64,000 bases of DNA from CAXQUZ01 sp942491145 (GTDB lineage: Bacteria > Myxococcota_A > UBA796 > UBA2385), in contig CALOBC010000052.1 in assembly GCA_942491145.1 (NCBI GenBank), forward strand, positions 16,429-80,428. The letters run 5' to 3'. The position numbers were made by a program, and so were the translations under genes. This document shows positions 37,140 to 45,702 of this stretch, one piece after another (position 1 is the stretch's first letter; every line of letters begins with the position of its first letter). Below the pieces are notes generated by a model. The model worked only from the letters and a program-made list of their open reading frames with translations, was not told where the DNA came from and did not search any database.

Positions 37140-38486
37140 ATGGCGGACGCAAGAGTCGAGGTCCTCCGGAGGCTGGCCCGCCGGGGCGCCATCGGGCCCC
37201 TCAAGCGAGCGCTGAGCAAGTCCAGGTCCGTCGACATTGCCTCGGCCATCGGGCATCTGGCGCCGGCCGAGCAGCGCATGGTGCTGGCCCATGTCGAAGA
37301 GAGTGCTGCCGCGGCTGAAGTGCTCGCCCACGTCGAGCCGGTGGACCTTCGCAAGCTGGTCAAGGGGTTGCCCTTCGCGCGCTTGGTGGCGTTGCTCGAC
37401 GAGATGGACGTCGACGACGAAGCGGATGTCATCGACAACCTGCCCAATGACCTGCGAACGAAGGTGCTCGGGGCGATCGAGTCCCGCGACAAGGTGTTGG
37501 TGGAGGACATCCTCGCCTGGCCCGAGGACTCTGCGGGCGGCATCATGCAGCCCATCGCGTTTCGACTCAACGAGTCGCTGACGTGCCGGGACGCGATTCG
37601 CCACCTGCATGAGAACCAAGAAGAGCTGGAGAGCATCTTCTATCTCTACGTCGAGAACGACGTGGATCAGTTGGTTGGCGTGGCCTCACTGCGGGCGTTG
37701 CTCACCCACGCGCCGTCGACCCCCCTCAAAGAGATCATGGTCACGGACTTGTTGTCGGTGGCCCCGCTCGAAGACCAGGAAGACGTCGCGCGCATCGTCA
37801 GCCGCTACGACCTGCTCGCGATCCCCGTGCTGGATGAGAATCGACATCTGTTGGGCATCATCACCATCGATGATGTGGTCGATGTCATCCAGGAAGAAGC
37901 CCTCGAAGACATGATGCTGATGGCGGGTGTCGGGGAAGAGCCCGAACACCATGCGGGCACGGTCATTCAAGCCGCCCGCCAGCGCTTCACTTGGTTGCTG
38001 GTCACCCTCGCCGGCGGCATCGGCATGGCCGAGCTGATCGGTGTCTTTGAAGAGACCCTGGCGGCGAAAGCGGTGCTCGCGGGCTTCATCCCGGTCATGC
38101 TCGGGATGGGCGGCAACGTGGGCATCCAGGCGGCCACCGTGGCCGTTCGCAACATCACGCTGGGCCGAAACGAGTCGGTCAGCTTCCTCTCGATGCTCTT
38201 CCGAGAGACCCGTGTGGGCCTTGTGTTGGGTCTCGGTTTCTCGTTCACCCTCGGCGGGTACGCGTTGTTCCGTTGGTGGGACGAGCCCCGGATTGGCCTG
38301 GCCATCGCCATTGCCATCCAGCTGACGGTGATGGCCGCGGCGGGGCTCGGTGCAATGGTGCCGCTCAGCCTCAACCGCCTGGGCATTGATCCCGCCGTCG
38401 CGACGGGGCCCTTCGTCACGACCGGCATCGACATGATTGCCATCCTGATCTACTTCTCCACGGCCATCTTGGTCCTGGGCATCTGA
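37140..38486 (+). CDS. mgtE: Magnesium transporter MgtE
   Basis: A 448-residue MgtE. The N-terminal helical domain (about 1-125) has the FARLVALLDEMDVDDEADVIDNLP superhelix, shortened here to LDEMDVDDEADVIDNLP; two CBS domains follow (about 130-255, with SAGGIMQPIAFRL and LLAIPVLDENRHLLGIITID); five membrane helices occupy about 280-448, with GMGGNVGIQAATVAVRNI as the pore signature. Cytosolic Mg2+ bound between the N and CBS domains closes the channel. Length is normal. The gene begins six bases after the RodZ-like stop, so it is in that operon; recO follows 17 bases later. Confidence 0.95.
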   Translation: MADARVEVLRRLARRGAIGPLKRALSKSRSVDIASAIGHLAPAEQRMVLAHVEESAAAAEVLAHVEPVDLRKLVKGLPFARLVALLDEMDVDDEADVIDNLPNDLRTKVLGAIESRDKVLVEDILAWPEDSAGGIMQPIAFRLNESLTCRDAIRHLHENQEELESIFYLYVENDVDQLVGVASLRALLTHAPSTPLKEIMVTDLLSVAPLEDQEDVARIVSRYDLLAIPVLDENRHLLGIITIDDVVDVIQEEALEDMMLMAGVGEEPEHHAGTVIQAARQRFTWLLVTLAGGIGMAELIGVFEETLAAKAVLAGFIPVMLGMGGNVGIQAATVAVRNITLGRNESVSFLSMLFRETRVGLVLGLGFSFTLGGYALFRWWDEPRIGLAIAIAIQLTVMAAAGLGAMVPLSLNRLGIDPAVATGPFVTTGIDMIAILIYFSTAILVLGI

Positions 38487-38502
38487 CCGAGGTGGGATCA
38501 GG

Positions 38503-39288
38503 ATGGTGCGAAAGCCGCCCTCACCGATGATTCCTGCGATTGTGGTCGGGGGCCAGCCCTATGGTGAGGCCGACCGCATCGTGCGGTTTCTGTCCCCGAG
38601 CCACGGCCGCATCTCGGCGATTGCGTTTCGCGTGCGCAGTGCGCGCAGCCCCTACGGCGGCACCTTGGAAGTGGGCAACAGCGTCTCGGCTGCACTGCGC
38701 CGTCGCCAAGGCTCGCTGTGGGCACTTGGCGAAGTGAAGCTGGAGGACGGGCACCTCAGTGTCCGGACCGATCTGCAGCGCCTGACCCTCGCCGCCTACT
38801 CGTGTGAGCTGTGCGCGGCGCTGGCCCGTGAGGACCATGCCGAGCCCCGGTTGTATGGGTTGTTGGAGATGGCGCTGCTTGTGTTGGATGCATTGACGGG
38901 GCCGCCGGCCGGGGCCTTTCGCTTGGGCCTCGAAGCCAAAGCGCTGACGTTCGCGGGCCTCTGCCCCAGCTTGGACCGCTGCTGGGTGTGTGGGCTGGAG
39001 CCCGCTGGCGGGGGGCGGCTCGACGTGCTCGGCGGTGGCTTCTGTCACGCCCACTGCGGCACAACCGGGATTCCCGTCTCCGAGGACTGGCTGCGTGCGG
39101 CGGAGCGGGCCCGGCGCAGTCCGCTTCGTGATCTTGTGGATGTTGAACTGCCCGAGGGGCCGGCCGGGGCGTTGTCCGATGCGGTCCAGAACCACCTCAA
39201 TCGCGCGCTCCGCTCCCGTGCACTCCTCGACCAGGTGCTGCCGCTGGGCGCCCCCCCCCCTCCCTCCTCCGATGCTGGTGCCCCATGA
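38503..39288 (+). CDS. recO: DNA repair protein RecO
   Basis: A 261-residue RecO of RecFOR-pathway recombination. The N-terminal OB fold includes AIVVGGQPYGEADRIVRFLS and GRISAIAFRVRSARS; a helical domain follows. A zinc-binding element is visible: CWVCGLEPAG and GGFCHAHCG. The C-terminal tail ends in a run of four prolines encoded by a 10-base C homopolymer (39251-39260), which is a possible slippage or sequencing-error site. The stop overlaps the next lipoprotein start by four bases. ATG 38503 is used; ATG 38527 is an alternative, without a better ribosome site. Confidence 0.9.
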   Translation: MVRKPPSPMIPAIVVGGQPYGEADRIVRFLSPSHGRISAIAFRVRSARSPYGGTLEVGNSVSAALRRRQGSLWALGEVKLEDGHLSVRTDLQRLTLAAYSCELCAALAREDHAEPRLYGLLEMALLVLDALTGPPAGAFRLGLEAKALTFAGLCPSLDRCWVCGLEPAGGGRLDVLGGGFCHAHCGTTGIPVSEDWLRAAERARRSPLRDLVDVELPEGPAGALSDAVQNHLNRALRSRALLDQVLPLGAPPPPSSDAGAP

Positions 39289-39995
39289 GCTCTCGACTCT
39301 CTGCTTCCATCCTTGCCGTGCTCGTGGGTGGCTGTGGTTCCAGCCCCGCAGTCTGGTACGGCTATGTCGTCGATGATCCTGTTGCAGTGGGCAACACCAC
39401 CACGCCGCTGGCGGACGGTGAGCTGTTCGCTGTCGACCTCGATGGCACACCGCTCACCGGGGTGTCACAGCCGGAGGGTGCGCCAGCCGGGTACTGGGAG
39501 ATGCGGCTTGATGTCGACATTCCTGTTGCGTTGCGGGTCGAGGGTCCGAACCATGTGCCGATGATCTGGCGCGCCCAGACCCCATCGACCAACGCCGAGC
39601 TGCTGTCGGGCTACCTCTTCGCACGGGACGCGGCCGTCGCCTCGGTTGTGTTGGACGACCTCCTCGGCGAGGGCGCGAGTGTGGGCTTTGTCGACGGGGA
39701 CGACGCGGCGCTCTGGGGCCAGCCAGGGGATCCCGAAGCCTGGGCCGGGGCGACGCTGACCGCAGAAGACGGGGAGGGGAATGTTCATGCCGTCTCGCCG
39801 TTTACCATCGCCGACTCCGGTGAGGCCGTGCCCGCTGGACCGGATGACGCGGTCCAGCTCTTCCTGGCGAGCGGCCTGGCGCCGGGTCAGGTGCGGTTTG
39901 AGGTCCGGCTCCCCGACGGCACCACCGCTGAGACCGTCTGGCCCGCGCGCGGCGGCGACATGCTGAGCGCCCACTACTACGCCCTTCCCGAGTGA
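39285..39995 (+). CDS. Lipoprotein, unknown function
   Basis: A 236-residue predicted lipoprotein. The signal segment SILAVLVGGC gives Cys17. The mature part is acidic and beta-rich, with no helix-rich segment; residues 25-115 (for example ELFAVDLDGTPLTGV and YWEMRLDVDIPVALRVEG) look like a carboxypeptidase-regulatory-type beta sandwich. The rest is unassigned. It overlaps recO by four bases and is followed after four bases by another lipoprotein whose N-terminal domain is also of the carboxypeptidase-regulatory type. The pair is probably co-expressed. Function unknown. Confidence 0.7.
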   Translation: MSSRLSASILAVLVGGCGSSPAVWYGYVVDDPVAVGNTTTPLADGELFAVDLDGTPLTGVSQPEGAPAGYWEMRLDVDIPVALRVEGPNHVPMIWRAQTPSTNAELLSGYLFARDAAVASVVLDDLLGEGASVGFVDGDDAALWGQPGDPEAWAGATLTAEDGEGNVHAVSPFTIADSGEAVPAGPDDAVQLFLASGLAPGQVRFEVRLPDGTTAETVWPARGGDMLSAHYYALPE

Positions 39996-39999
39996 CCCT

Positions 40000-40728
40000 G
40001 TGACTGTCTTTCGTGCCCATCTCGCTGCCTTCGCTTGTGTCCTTCCCCTTGTGGCGTGTGCCGACAAGGTCGAGATTGAGGTCGCTGGGCGGCTGTTCGA
40101 CGGACCCAATTCCGGGGTGGTGGTCCCTGGGGCGACGGTGGATGCGCTCGATGCGTCCGGTCAGCCTGTGGCGTCCGCGGTCACGGACAACCAAGGGGCC
40201 TTCGCAGTGGGACTTCCCGAGGGCACCACCTTCTTCTTGCTGTTCTCCAAGACCGACTGGGTCACCACGTCGTTCACCGGGTACTCCGGCCTGCAAGACC
40301 TCCGCAGCCAAGACGGTGCGCTCTACATTCGCCCCCAAGCCGTCCACGATGACATCGCCACCGACTTTGAGGGCTGTGTTCGGTCCGGTGGCACGGGCGG
40401 TTCGGTGGATGGTGTGCTTCGGCTGAACGTCGGCGAGTCCTATGAAGAAGCGGACAATGCCCCCATCTTGACCAGTGGCTTTGCGTGGGCAGACACAGCC
40501 GACGGTGAGACGGTGGTGGCCTGCTACCTGCCGGACGACGCCGGTGAAGCGGGCACGGTGACCGGCGAATCGGGCCGCTTTGCGTTGCTCGACCTCGCGC
40601 CGGGGGTGGCGAAGCTCCACCTCGCCTATGAGGAGGGTCAGATTGCTGATCACAGCGACGAGTATCCGGTGTACGTCCCGGAGGGTGGGGTGGTGCCTCT
40701 GAACCCGGCGTGGGCCACGCTGCCCTGA
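40000..40728 (+). CDS. Lipoprotein with carboxypeptidase-regulatory-like domain
   Basis: A 242-residue predicted lipoprotein with a GTG start. The hydrophobic segment LAAFACVLPLVAC ends at Cys20. Residues 25-95 read like a carboxypeptidase-regulatory/SpaA-type beta sandwich: VAGRLFDGPNSGVVVPGATV, then ALDASGQPVASAVTDNQGAF and VGLPEGTTFFLL. A second similar segment (GESGRFALLDLAPGVAKL) lies near the C-terminus. Such domains are usually structural or adhesive parts of surface proteins. It begins four bases after the preceding lipoprotein gene. No enzymatic motif seen. Confidence 0.72.
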   Translation: MTVFRAHLAAFACVLPLVACADKVEIEVAGRLFDGPNSGVVVPGATVDALDASGQPVASAVTDNQGAFAVGLPEGTTFFLLFSKTDWVTTSFTGYSGLQDLRSQDGALYIRPQAVHDDIATDFEGCVRSGGTGGSVDGVLRLNVGESYEEADNAPILTSGFAWADTADGETVVACYLPDDAGEAGTVTGESGRFALLDLAPGVAKLHLAYEEGQIADHSDEYPVYVPEGGVVPLNPAWATLP

Positions 40729-40827
40729 TCGGGCTGGTGGGCATTGTGCCCCTCATCTCTGTGCTGGTCCCGTGCCGATTTGGGCCGTGGACGGGGGCGA
40801 CTGTGACGTCATCGCAGTGCCGACCCC

Positions 40828-40868
40828 TTGCGCAATCGCGCAGCCTGTCGTAATCACGGCTTGCGACA
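40828..40868 (+). promoter_or_regulatory. Candidate promoter with overlapping inverted repeat
   Basis: TTGCGC (40828-40833) and TAATCA (40851-40856) are separated by 17 bases, a reasonable sigma-70-type pair. TGTCGTAA (40846-40853) and TTGCGACA (40861-40868) form a 7-of-8 inverted repeat with a seven-base spacer over the -10 region, as an operator would. It lies about 100 bases upstream of the 93-residue membrane protein gene. Placement is suggestive only. Confidence 0.4.
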
Positions 40869-40970
40869 ATCACAGGGGCGCGCCCTGCAGCTTGTCCAGA
40901 TCGTGCGGCGGATTGAGCCTGGGAGTGGCGTCCGTCAGCTACCAACTCCTCGACCTCGGAGGGTCAGTCC

Positions 40971-41252
40971 ATGGGCCAGATGATTCAGAAGCCAGATGCC
41001 AACCCTGTTGTCATCGCCGTACTCAATGTCCTCCTGTTCGGTGGTGTCGGCTACCTCATGATTGGCCAGCAGAAGAAGGGCATCATCTCGATCGTTGCTA
41101 CCGTCGTGCTGAGTATGTGCGGAATCGGTTTCATCATTCCGCTGATCACCGCATACGACGGCTACCTTCTGGGCCAGAAGCTCCAGAATGGTGAAGAGAT
41201 CGGCGAAAACGAGAACGGACTTGACTTCCTCAACGCAGTCTTCAAGGACTGA
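40971..41252 (+). CDS. Small two-helix membrane protein
   Basis: A 93-residue protein with two membrane helices: PVVIAVLNVLLFGGVGYLMI (about 12-31) and a second one at about 39-62, containing IVATVVLSMCGIGFIIPLI. The hairpin between them, GQQKKG, is basic and should be cytoplasmic. The polar tail has TAYDGYLLGQKLQNGEEI. The layout resembles TM2-domain proteins, though the signature is not complete. GGAGG is seven to eight bases before the ATG. It stands alone, with its own candidate promoter and a strong terminator, and uses more A/T-ending codons (AAG/ATC/GTT mix) than its neighbours, which may mean high expression. Confidence 0.75.
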   Translation: MGQMIQKPDANPVVIAVLNVLLFGGVGYLMIGQQKKGIISIVATVVLSMCGIGFIIPLITAYDGYLLGQKLQNGEEIGENENGLDFLNAVFKD

Positions 41253-41295
41253 GCTGAGTCGGTCCCCGGCCGGGTGCCAATGGTGCCTGGGCTTG

Positions 41296-41340
41296 GAGCG
41301 GCGGCCGGCAATTGTCGGGTCCGCCGCTCTTGGTTTCTTG
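41296..41340 (+). terminator. Rho-independent terminator
   Basis: GAGCGGCGG (41296-41304) and CCGCCGCTC (41321-41329) form a perfect 9-bp stem, extended inside by CCGGC/GTCGG, and are followed by a T-rich TTGGTTTCTT. It lies 43 bases after the 93-residue membrane protein gene and would end that single-gene transcript. Confidence 0.75.
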
Positions 41341-41514
41341 GGGCCCTTGGGAGGGGCGGCTGGGGGCCACCACACTGCCCATGTCCTGCACCGCCCTGGT
41401 CAACGTGACCCGCGGCCTCGGGGTTGGCCTCGGGCCCGGGGCCTCACCCGCCCGTCTTCAATGTACTGCTGAGGTCTTTGGGGCTTGACCTGAGGAACTC
41501 TACTCGCTGGGAGC

Positions 41515-42654
41515 ATGTCCAAGATGCCCGTCGCCTTCGCCCAATTTGATGAGCCGATGGCCTGGCTGATTCGCGGCTTGGTTGAGTATGGCTGGACGGA
41601 CTCGACGCGGGCGGGGGGCTACCTCCCGGCCGGCATGTTCGGTGGGTTCAACCTGTTGGGGCTGGTCGAAGGCACCGACGATGGTCGCAGTGGCCTCACG
41701 CTGGAGATCCCGGCGTGCAGTGGCACACGGATGTGCGAGGACGACGGCACCTACGTGTTCACGGTGCAGCTGGTCCACGCTCAAGGTGGGATGGCATTTG
41801 CGGTGCGCTGTCCCGACGCCAACTATGTGCAGGAGTTCCCTCACGACCCGGCGAATCCCAGCTGGACCGCGGGCTTCATCCACCAGGCGCTGACGGAGTA
41901 TATCCCTCAGTTTGTGGACTGGCGCTTGGCCGGGGGCGAGGTGCCCTGGGCGGAGCGGCGGGGGATGCCTGGGTTTGCTGGCGAGGCTGTGCCCTTTCTG
42001 CTGCTGCACTTTCTCAAAGACAAGGTGCAGAGCAACCAGCGGATGGACCACGGTCCGTCTCAAGGCTGGTGGCTGCAAGGGGGGGGAGGGCCGCCTGCAC
42101 CGAGAGGGCCAGCGGTGCCCGGTGCGGCGCGCTCGATGGGGGCGGGAAGCCCCGTGCTCACCGCCCCCCAGCGGCCCACGCCCGGTGCCATGGGTGGCGC
42201 GGCCATCACGATGGGCAGCGGTGGCGGCGACCCGGTCTACATGTCGGCCCAAGCCCGCGCGGCTGTGGGGGTGGCCGGCCCCCAGTCCGACAACCGCCAA
42301 GCCCTCGCCCGGGTGTCTGGGCCGGGCAATGCGCTGTTGGTGACGAGCGGTCTGGGGGCCCTTCAAGGCTTCTTGTGGTTCATCAACGGCATCTCGGTCG
42401 TGGCCCTCTACAGCGACCAGATCTTCGCGCTGGGCTTCAGCATGCTGATGGGCATGGTGCTGATTCCCCTCGGTGCCGCCGCCGGCTGGGGGGCTTGGCA
42501 GTACCGCCAAGCCAAGGGAGGGCCCTTTCCTTGGGTGGCCATCGCCTTTGCTGCGCTCACCCCCGGCTGCTGCCTGGGCGGCATTCCTGTGGCCGTGTGG
42601 GCCTTCCGCACCTGGCGTGACCCGATGGTCAAGCGAGCCCGCGGAGAGCCGTGA
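41515..42654 (+). CDS. Uncharacterised protein with C-terminal membrane domain
   Basis: A 379-residue protein. Residues 1-175 form a soluble, mixed domain with tyrosine/tryptophan-rich segments (QFDEPMAWLIRGLVEYGW, WTAGFIHQALTEYIPQFVDW) and four cysteines. A Gly/Pro/Ala-rich linker spans 185-270. Three membrane helices follow (about 283-310, 318-340 and 347-373). I do not recognise the family. The start is uncertain: GGGAG lies one base before ATG 41515 and ten bases before ATG 41524. It sits between the terminator of the small membrane protein gene and glyQ. Real coding is supported by length and codon pattern. Confidence 0.65.
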   Translation: MSKMPVAFAQFDEPMAWLIRGLVEYGWTDSTRAGGYLPAGMFGGFNLLGLVEGTDDGRSGLTLEIPACSGTRMCEDDGTYVFTVQLVHAQGGMAFAVRCPDANYVQEFPHDPANPSWTAGFIHQALTEYIPQFVDWRLAGGEVPWAERRGMPGFAGEAVPFLLLHFLKDKVQSNQRMDHGPSQGWWLQGGGGPPAPRGPAVPGAARSMGAGSPVLTAPQRPTPGAMGGAAITMGSGGGDPVYMSAQARAAVGVAGPQSDNRQALARVSGPGNALLVTSGLGALQGFLWFINGISVVALYSDQIFALGFSMLMGMVLIPLGAAAGWGAWQYRQAKGGPFPWVAIAFAALTPGCCLGGIPVAVWAFRTWRDPMVKRARGEP

Positions 42655-42765
42655 AGCGGGCGGGCGCCGTGCCTTGCCGCCGTCCGGGCCAGCCGATACG
42701 CCCCGTCCCCGCTCGGGTGGCCTGAAGCCGCCGGGTCAGGTGTCGCGCGAGCGCTCGGAGTTGAC

Positions 42766-43629
42766 GTGAATTTCCAGGACATCATCCTGCGGTTGCAGGA
42801 GTACTGGGGCAGCAAGGGCTGCGCCATCCTCCAGCCCTACGACCTCGAGATGGGCGCCGGGACCTTCCATCCCGCGACCTTCCTGCGCAGCCTCGGCCCG
42901 GACCACTGGCGCGCCGCATATGTCCAGCCCTGCCGCCGTCCTGGTGATGCGCGCTACGGCGAGAACCCCAACCGCCTGGGCCACTACTACCAGTTCCAGG
43001 TGGTGATGAAGCCCAGTCCGGCCGACATCCAAGACCTCTACATCGGCTCGCTGAAGGCCATCGGCATCGACCTTCAGAAGCATGACCTGCGCTTCGTGGA
43101 AGACAACTGGGAGTCCCCCACGCTGGGCGCCTGGGGCCTGGGCTGGGAAGTCTGGCTGGACGGGATGGAGATCACCCAGTTCACGTACTTCCAGCAGTGT
43201 GGCGGCATCGAGCTGAACCCCATCACCGTCGAGCTGACCTACGGGCTGGAGCGCTTGGCGATGTACCTCCAGGGCGTCGACAGCGTCTACGATCTGGTGT
43301 GGGTCGACGGCATCACGTACGGCGATGTCTACCTTCGCAATGAGAAGGAACAGAGCGCCTACAACTTCGAACACGCCGATGTGGACCAGCTCTTCGCGAT
43401 GTTCAACGCGGCCTATGGCGAGAGCGGGCGCCTGTCCGCGCTGGGACTTGCCCTGCCGGCCTATGACCAGTGCATGAAGAGCAGCCACCTGTTCAACCTT
43501 CTCGACGCCCGCGGTGCCATCTCGGTGGCCGAGCGTGCCCGCTACATCGGCCGCATCCGCACGTTGGCGGTGCAGTGTGCACAAGCCTGGCTGGGCCTAC
43601 CTGTTGAAGCCGCTGGAGGTGCCCAATGA
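42766..43629 (+). CDS. glyQ: Glycyl-tRNA synthetase alpha subunit
   Basis: A 287-residue catalytic alpha subunit of the bacterial heterotetrameric (alpha2-beta2) glycyl-tRNA synthetase, which charges tRNA-Gly with glycine. Class II motifs are visible: FQDIILRLQEYWGSKGC, QPYDLEMGAGTFHPATFLRS, YVQPCRRPGDARYGENPNRL (motif 2) and ELTYGLERLAMYLQGVDSVY (motif 3). GTG 42766 has CGGAG six bases upstream. The stop overlaps the glyS start by four bases, ensuring balanced subunit production. Length is typical. Confidence 0.97.
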   Translation: MNFQDIILRLQEYWGSKGCAILQPYDLEMGAGTFHPATFLRSLGPDHWRAAYVQPCRRPGDARYGENPNRLGHYYQFQVVMKPSPADIQDLYIGSLKAIGIDLQKHDLRFVEDNWESPTLGAWGLGWEVWLDGMEITQFTYFQQCGGIELNPITVELTYGLERLAMYLQGVDSVYDLVWVDGITYGDVYLRNEKEQSAYNFEHADVDQLFAMFNAAYGESGRLSALGLALPAYDQCMKSSHLFNLLDARGAISVAERARYIGRIRTLAVQCAQAWLGLPVEAAGGAQ

Positions 43630-45677
43630 CCACCGCTCCCCAAGGCCAAGCGCTGTTCGTCGAGATTCGCTGCGAAGAGCTGCCCGCACGGTATGTGCAA
43701 CGTGCCGCAAATGGCCTGAAGAAGGGCATTGTCGCCATGCTCAAGGGCGTGGAGCACGGCGCTGTCCGGGTGTGGGCGGGGCCCCGCCGAGTCGCCGTAG
43801 AGGTTGCTGATGTGGCGGTCGGTCGCCCCCAGGAAGAGAAGCTGGTGACCGGGCCTCCCGTCGCGGCAGCCTTCCGGGATGGCAAGCCCACCAAGACCGC
43901 GATTGGCTTTGCGCGGGGGCGGGGTGTGGATGTGGACGCCCTCGAGACCGTCGACGGGCCCCGGGGTCCGGTGGTGGCGGCGCGGGTGCGCACCGGCGGC
44001 GAACAGACGGTCGACCTCGTGGGCGCTGGCCTCGAAGATGCCGTGCTGTCCATTGACTTCGACAAGACCATGACGTGGGGACCGGCCAAGTGGGCCCGCC
44101 CGATCCATGGGGTTGTGGCGCTGTACGGTGACGCGGTGGTGCCCGCGACGGTGGCGGGTGTTGCTGCCGGTCGCACCACGCTTGGCCACCGGCTGACCCC
44201 CGGTCCGCTGAAGGTCCAGAGCGCAGACCAGTGGGTTGGGGACCTGCGCAAGCTCCATGTTGTGGCGGACCGCAACGAGCGGCGGGCGTCCATTGAGGCC
44301 CAGCTTGCAGAGGCGGCAGGAGCCCTGGGCGCACGCACGGGCGCGATGGAGCTGGTCGACGAGGTGGTGGATCTGGTCGAGTGGCCGGCGGTTGTGGTGG
44401 CGAGCTTCGCTGAAGAGCTGCTCGACCTGCCGCCGCGGCTGTTGGTCGAGTCGATGGGTGTGCACCAGCGGGTCTTCCCACTGTTGCGGGCATCGGAAAA
44501 CGGCGAAGATGCCTTGATCAACAAGTTTCTCGTGGTGTCCAACCACCCCAATGCGGGCGACCCGGAGTGCGCGGCCACCATCGCGACCGGCAATGCTCGG
44601 GTGCTCGCGGCCCGCTTCCACGACGCCCGGTTCTTCTACGCGGAAGACCGCAAGAAGTCCTTGGCGGACCACGGTGCCCAGCTCACGGGCATGCAGTGGA
44701 TTCGCAAGGCGGGCACGATGGCCGAAAAGTCGGTCCGTGTCGGTGAGCTCGCTGGTCGTCTCGCCCCGGTCGTGGGTGCGGATGCTGCTGTGGCCGCCCG
44801 CGCGGGTGCCTTGGCCAAGGCCGACCTCGCCACCCAGATGGTCGGTGAGTTTCCCGAGCTCCAGGGCCATGTGGGCCGGCTGCTCGCGGTGCTGGACGGC
44901 GAGCCCGACGGTGTGCCGATGGCCATCGAAGAGCACTACCTGCCCCGCTTTGCCGATGACGGCCTGCCTGCCACCCCCGCCGGTCTGGCGACGGCGCTGG
45001 CCGACCGCATCGACACCTTGACCCACACCTTCCGCCTGGGCCTCAAGCCCAAGGGCTCGGCTGACCCGCTGGGGCTGCGCCGCGCCGCGGGTGGTGTGGT
45101 CACGCTGGTGCTCGGGTCGGGCCTGCGCATCCAGCTCGATGCCTTGCTGGGACTCGCTGGTGCCCTCGATGACGACACGGCCGCGGCACTGCACAAGTTC
45201 GTGTTGGCGCGGGCCCGTGCCCAGCTCATGGAGCGCTTCCCGACCGACCTGGTCGACGCGGTGCTGGCCAGCGGAGATCTCGATCTCTGCGCCCTTGCCG
45301 CCCGAGCCGAGGCCCTCAACAGTGCGCTCCAGACCGACGCCGGTGCTGACCTCCGCACCACCTTCAAGCGGGTGCTCAACATCGTGAAGGACCACAGCGA
45401 CACGACCTACGACCCCGCCCAGTTCACGGCGGACGTGGAGCGTGACCTGCATGGGGCGGCGGTCAAGGCTGCGGCCCAGGTGGCGGAGCACATGGCTGCG
45501 CTGGAGGTCGCTGAGGCGGTCGACGCGTTGGTCGCGCTGCGGCCGTCCGTGGATGCCTTCTTTGAGGGTGTGATGGTCATGGACGACGACGCGGCGGTGC
45601 GGGCGAACCGGCTTGGCTTGCTCGCGACGGTGGGTGCCAGCCTGCGCTCCATCGGCGACTTCAAGCTCTTGAGCTGA
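43626..45677 (+). CDS. glyS: Glycyl-tRNA synthetase beta subunit
   Basis: A 683-residue beta subunit that recognises tRNA-Gly. Landmarks: N-terminal LFVEIRCEELPARYVQRA, KTMTWGPAKWARPIHGVVAL, VESMGVHQRVFPLL, KFLVVSNH, ARVLAARFHDARFFYAEDRK, and the C-terminal RLGLKPKGSADPLGLRRAAG and DAFFEGVMVMDDDAAVRANRL. These cover the whole family length, including the anticodon-binding region. Translation is coupled to glyQ through the ATGA overlap at 43626-43629. ribE begins 25 bases downstream, so tRNA charging and riboflavin synthesis appear to share a transcript. Confidence 0.97.
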   Translation: MTTAPQGQALFVEIRCEELPARYVQRAANGLKKGIVAMLKGVEHGAVRVWAGPRRVAVEVADVAVGRPQEEKLVTGPPVAAAFRDGKPTKTAIGFARGRGVDVDALETVDGPRGPVVAARVRTGGEQTVDLVGAGLEDAVLSIDFDKTMTWGPAKWARPIHGVVALYGDAVVPATVAGVAAGRTTLGHRLTPGPLKVQSADQWVGDLRKLHVVADRNERRASIEAQLAEAAGALGARTGAMELVDEVVDLVEWPAVVVASFAEELLDLPPRLLVESMGVHQRVFPLLRASENGEDALINKFLVVSNHPNAGDPECAATIATGNARVLAARFHDARFFYAEDRKKSLADHGAQLTGMQWIRKAGTMAEKSVRVGELAGRLAPVVGADAAVAARAGALAKADLATQMVGEFPELQGHVGRLLAVLDGEPDGVPMAIEEHYLPRFADDGLPATPAGLATALADRIDTLTHTFRLGLKPKGSADPLGLRRAAGGVVTLVLGSGLRIQLDALLGLAGALDDDTAAALHKFVLARARAQLMERFPTDLVDAVLASGDLDLCALAARAEALNSALQTDAGADLRTTFKRVLNIVKDHSDTTYDPAQFTADVERDLHGAAVKAAAQVAEHMAALEVAEAVDALVALRPSVDAFFEGVMVMDDDAAVRANRLGLLATVGASLRSIGDFKLLS

Positions 45678-45702
45678 ACCTCATCCAGCACGGGAAGGCC
45701 CC

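Noticed and set aside
43542..45491. 649-codon open frame antisense to glyS
   Set aside because: Shadow of a highly conserved synthetase gene; no homology in the antisense product.
45678..45702. FMN riboswitch ahead of ribE
   Set aside because: Only 25 bases separate glyS from ribE, which is too short for an FMN aptamer, and no RFN-like conserved blocks are visible.
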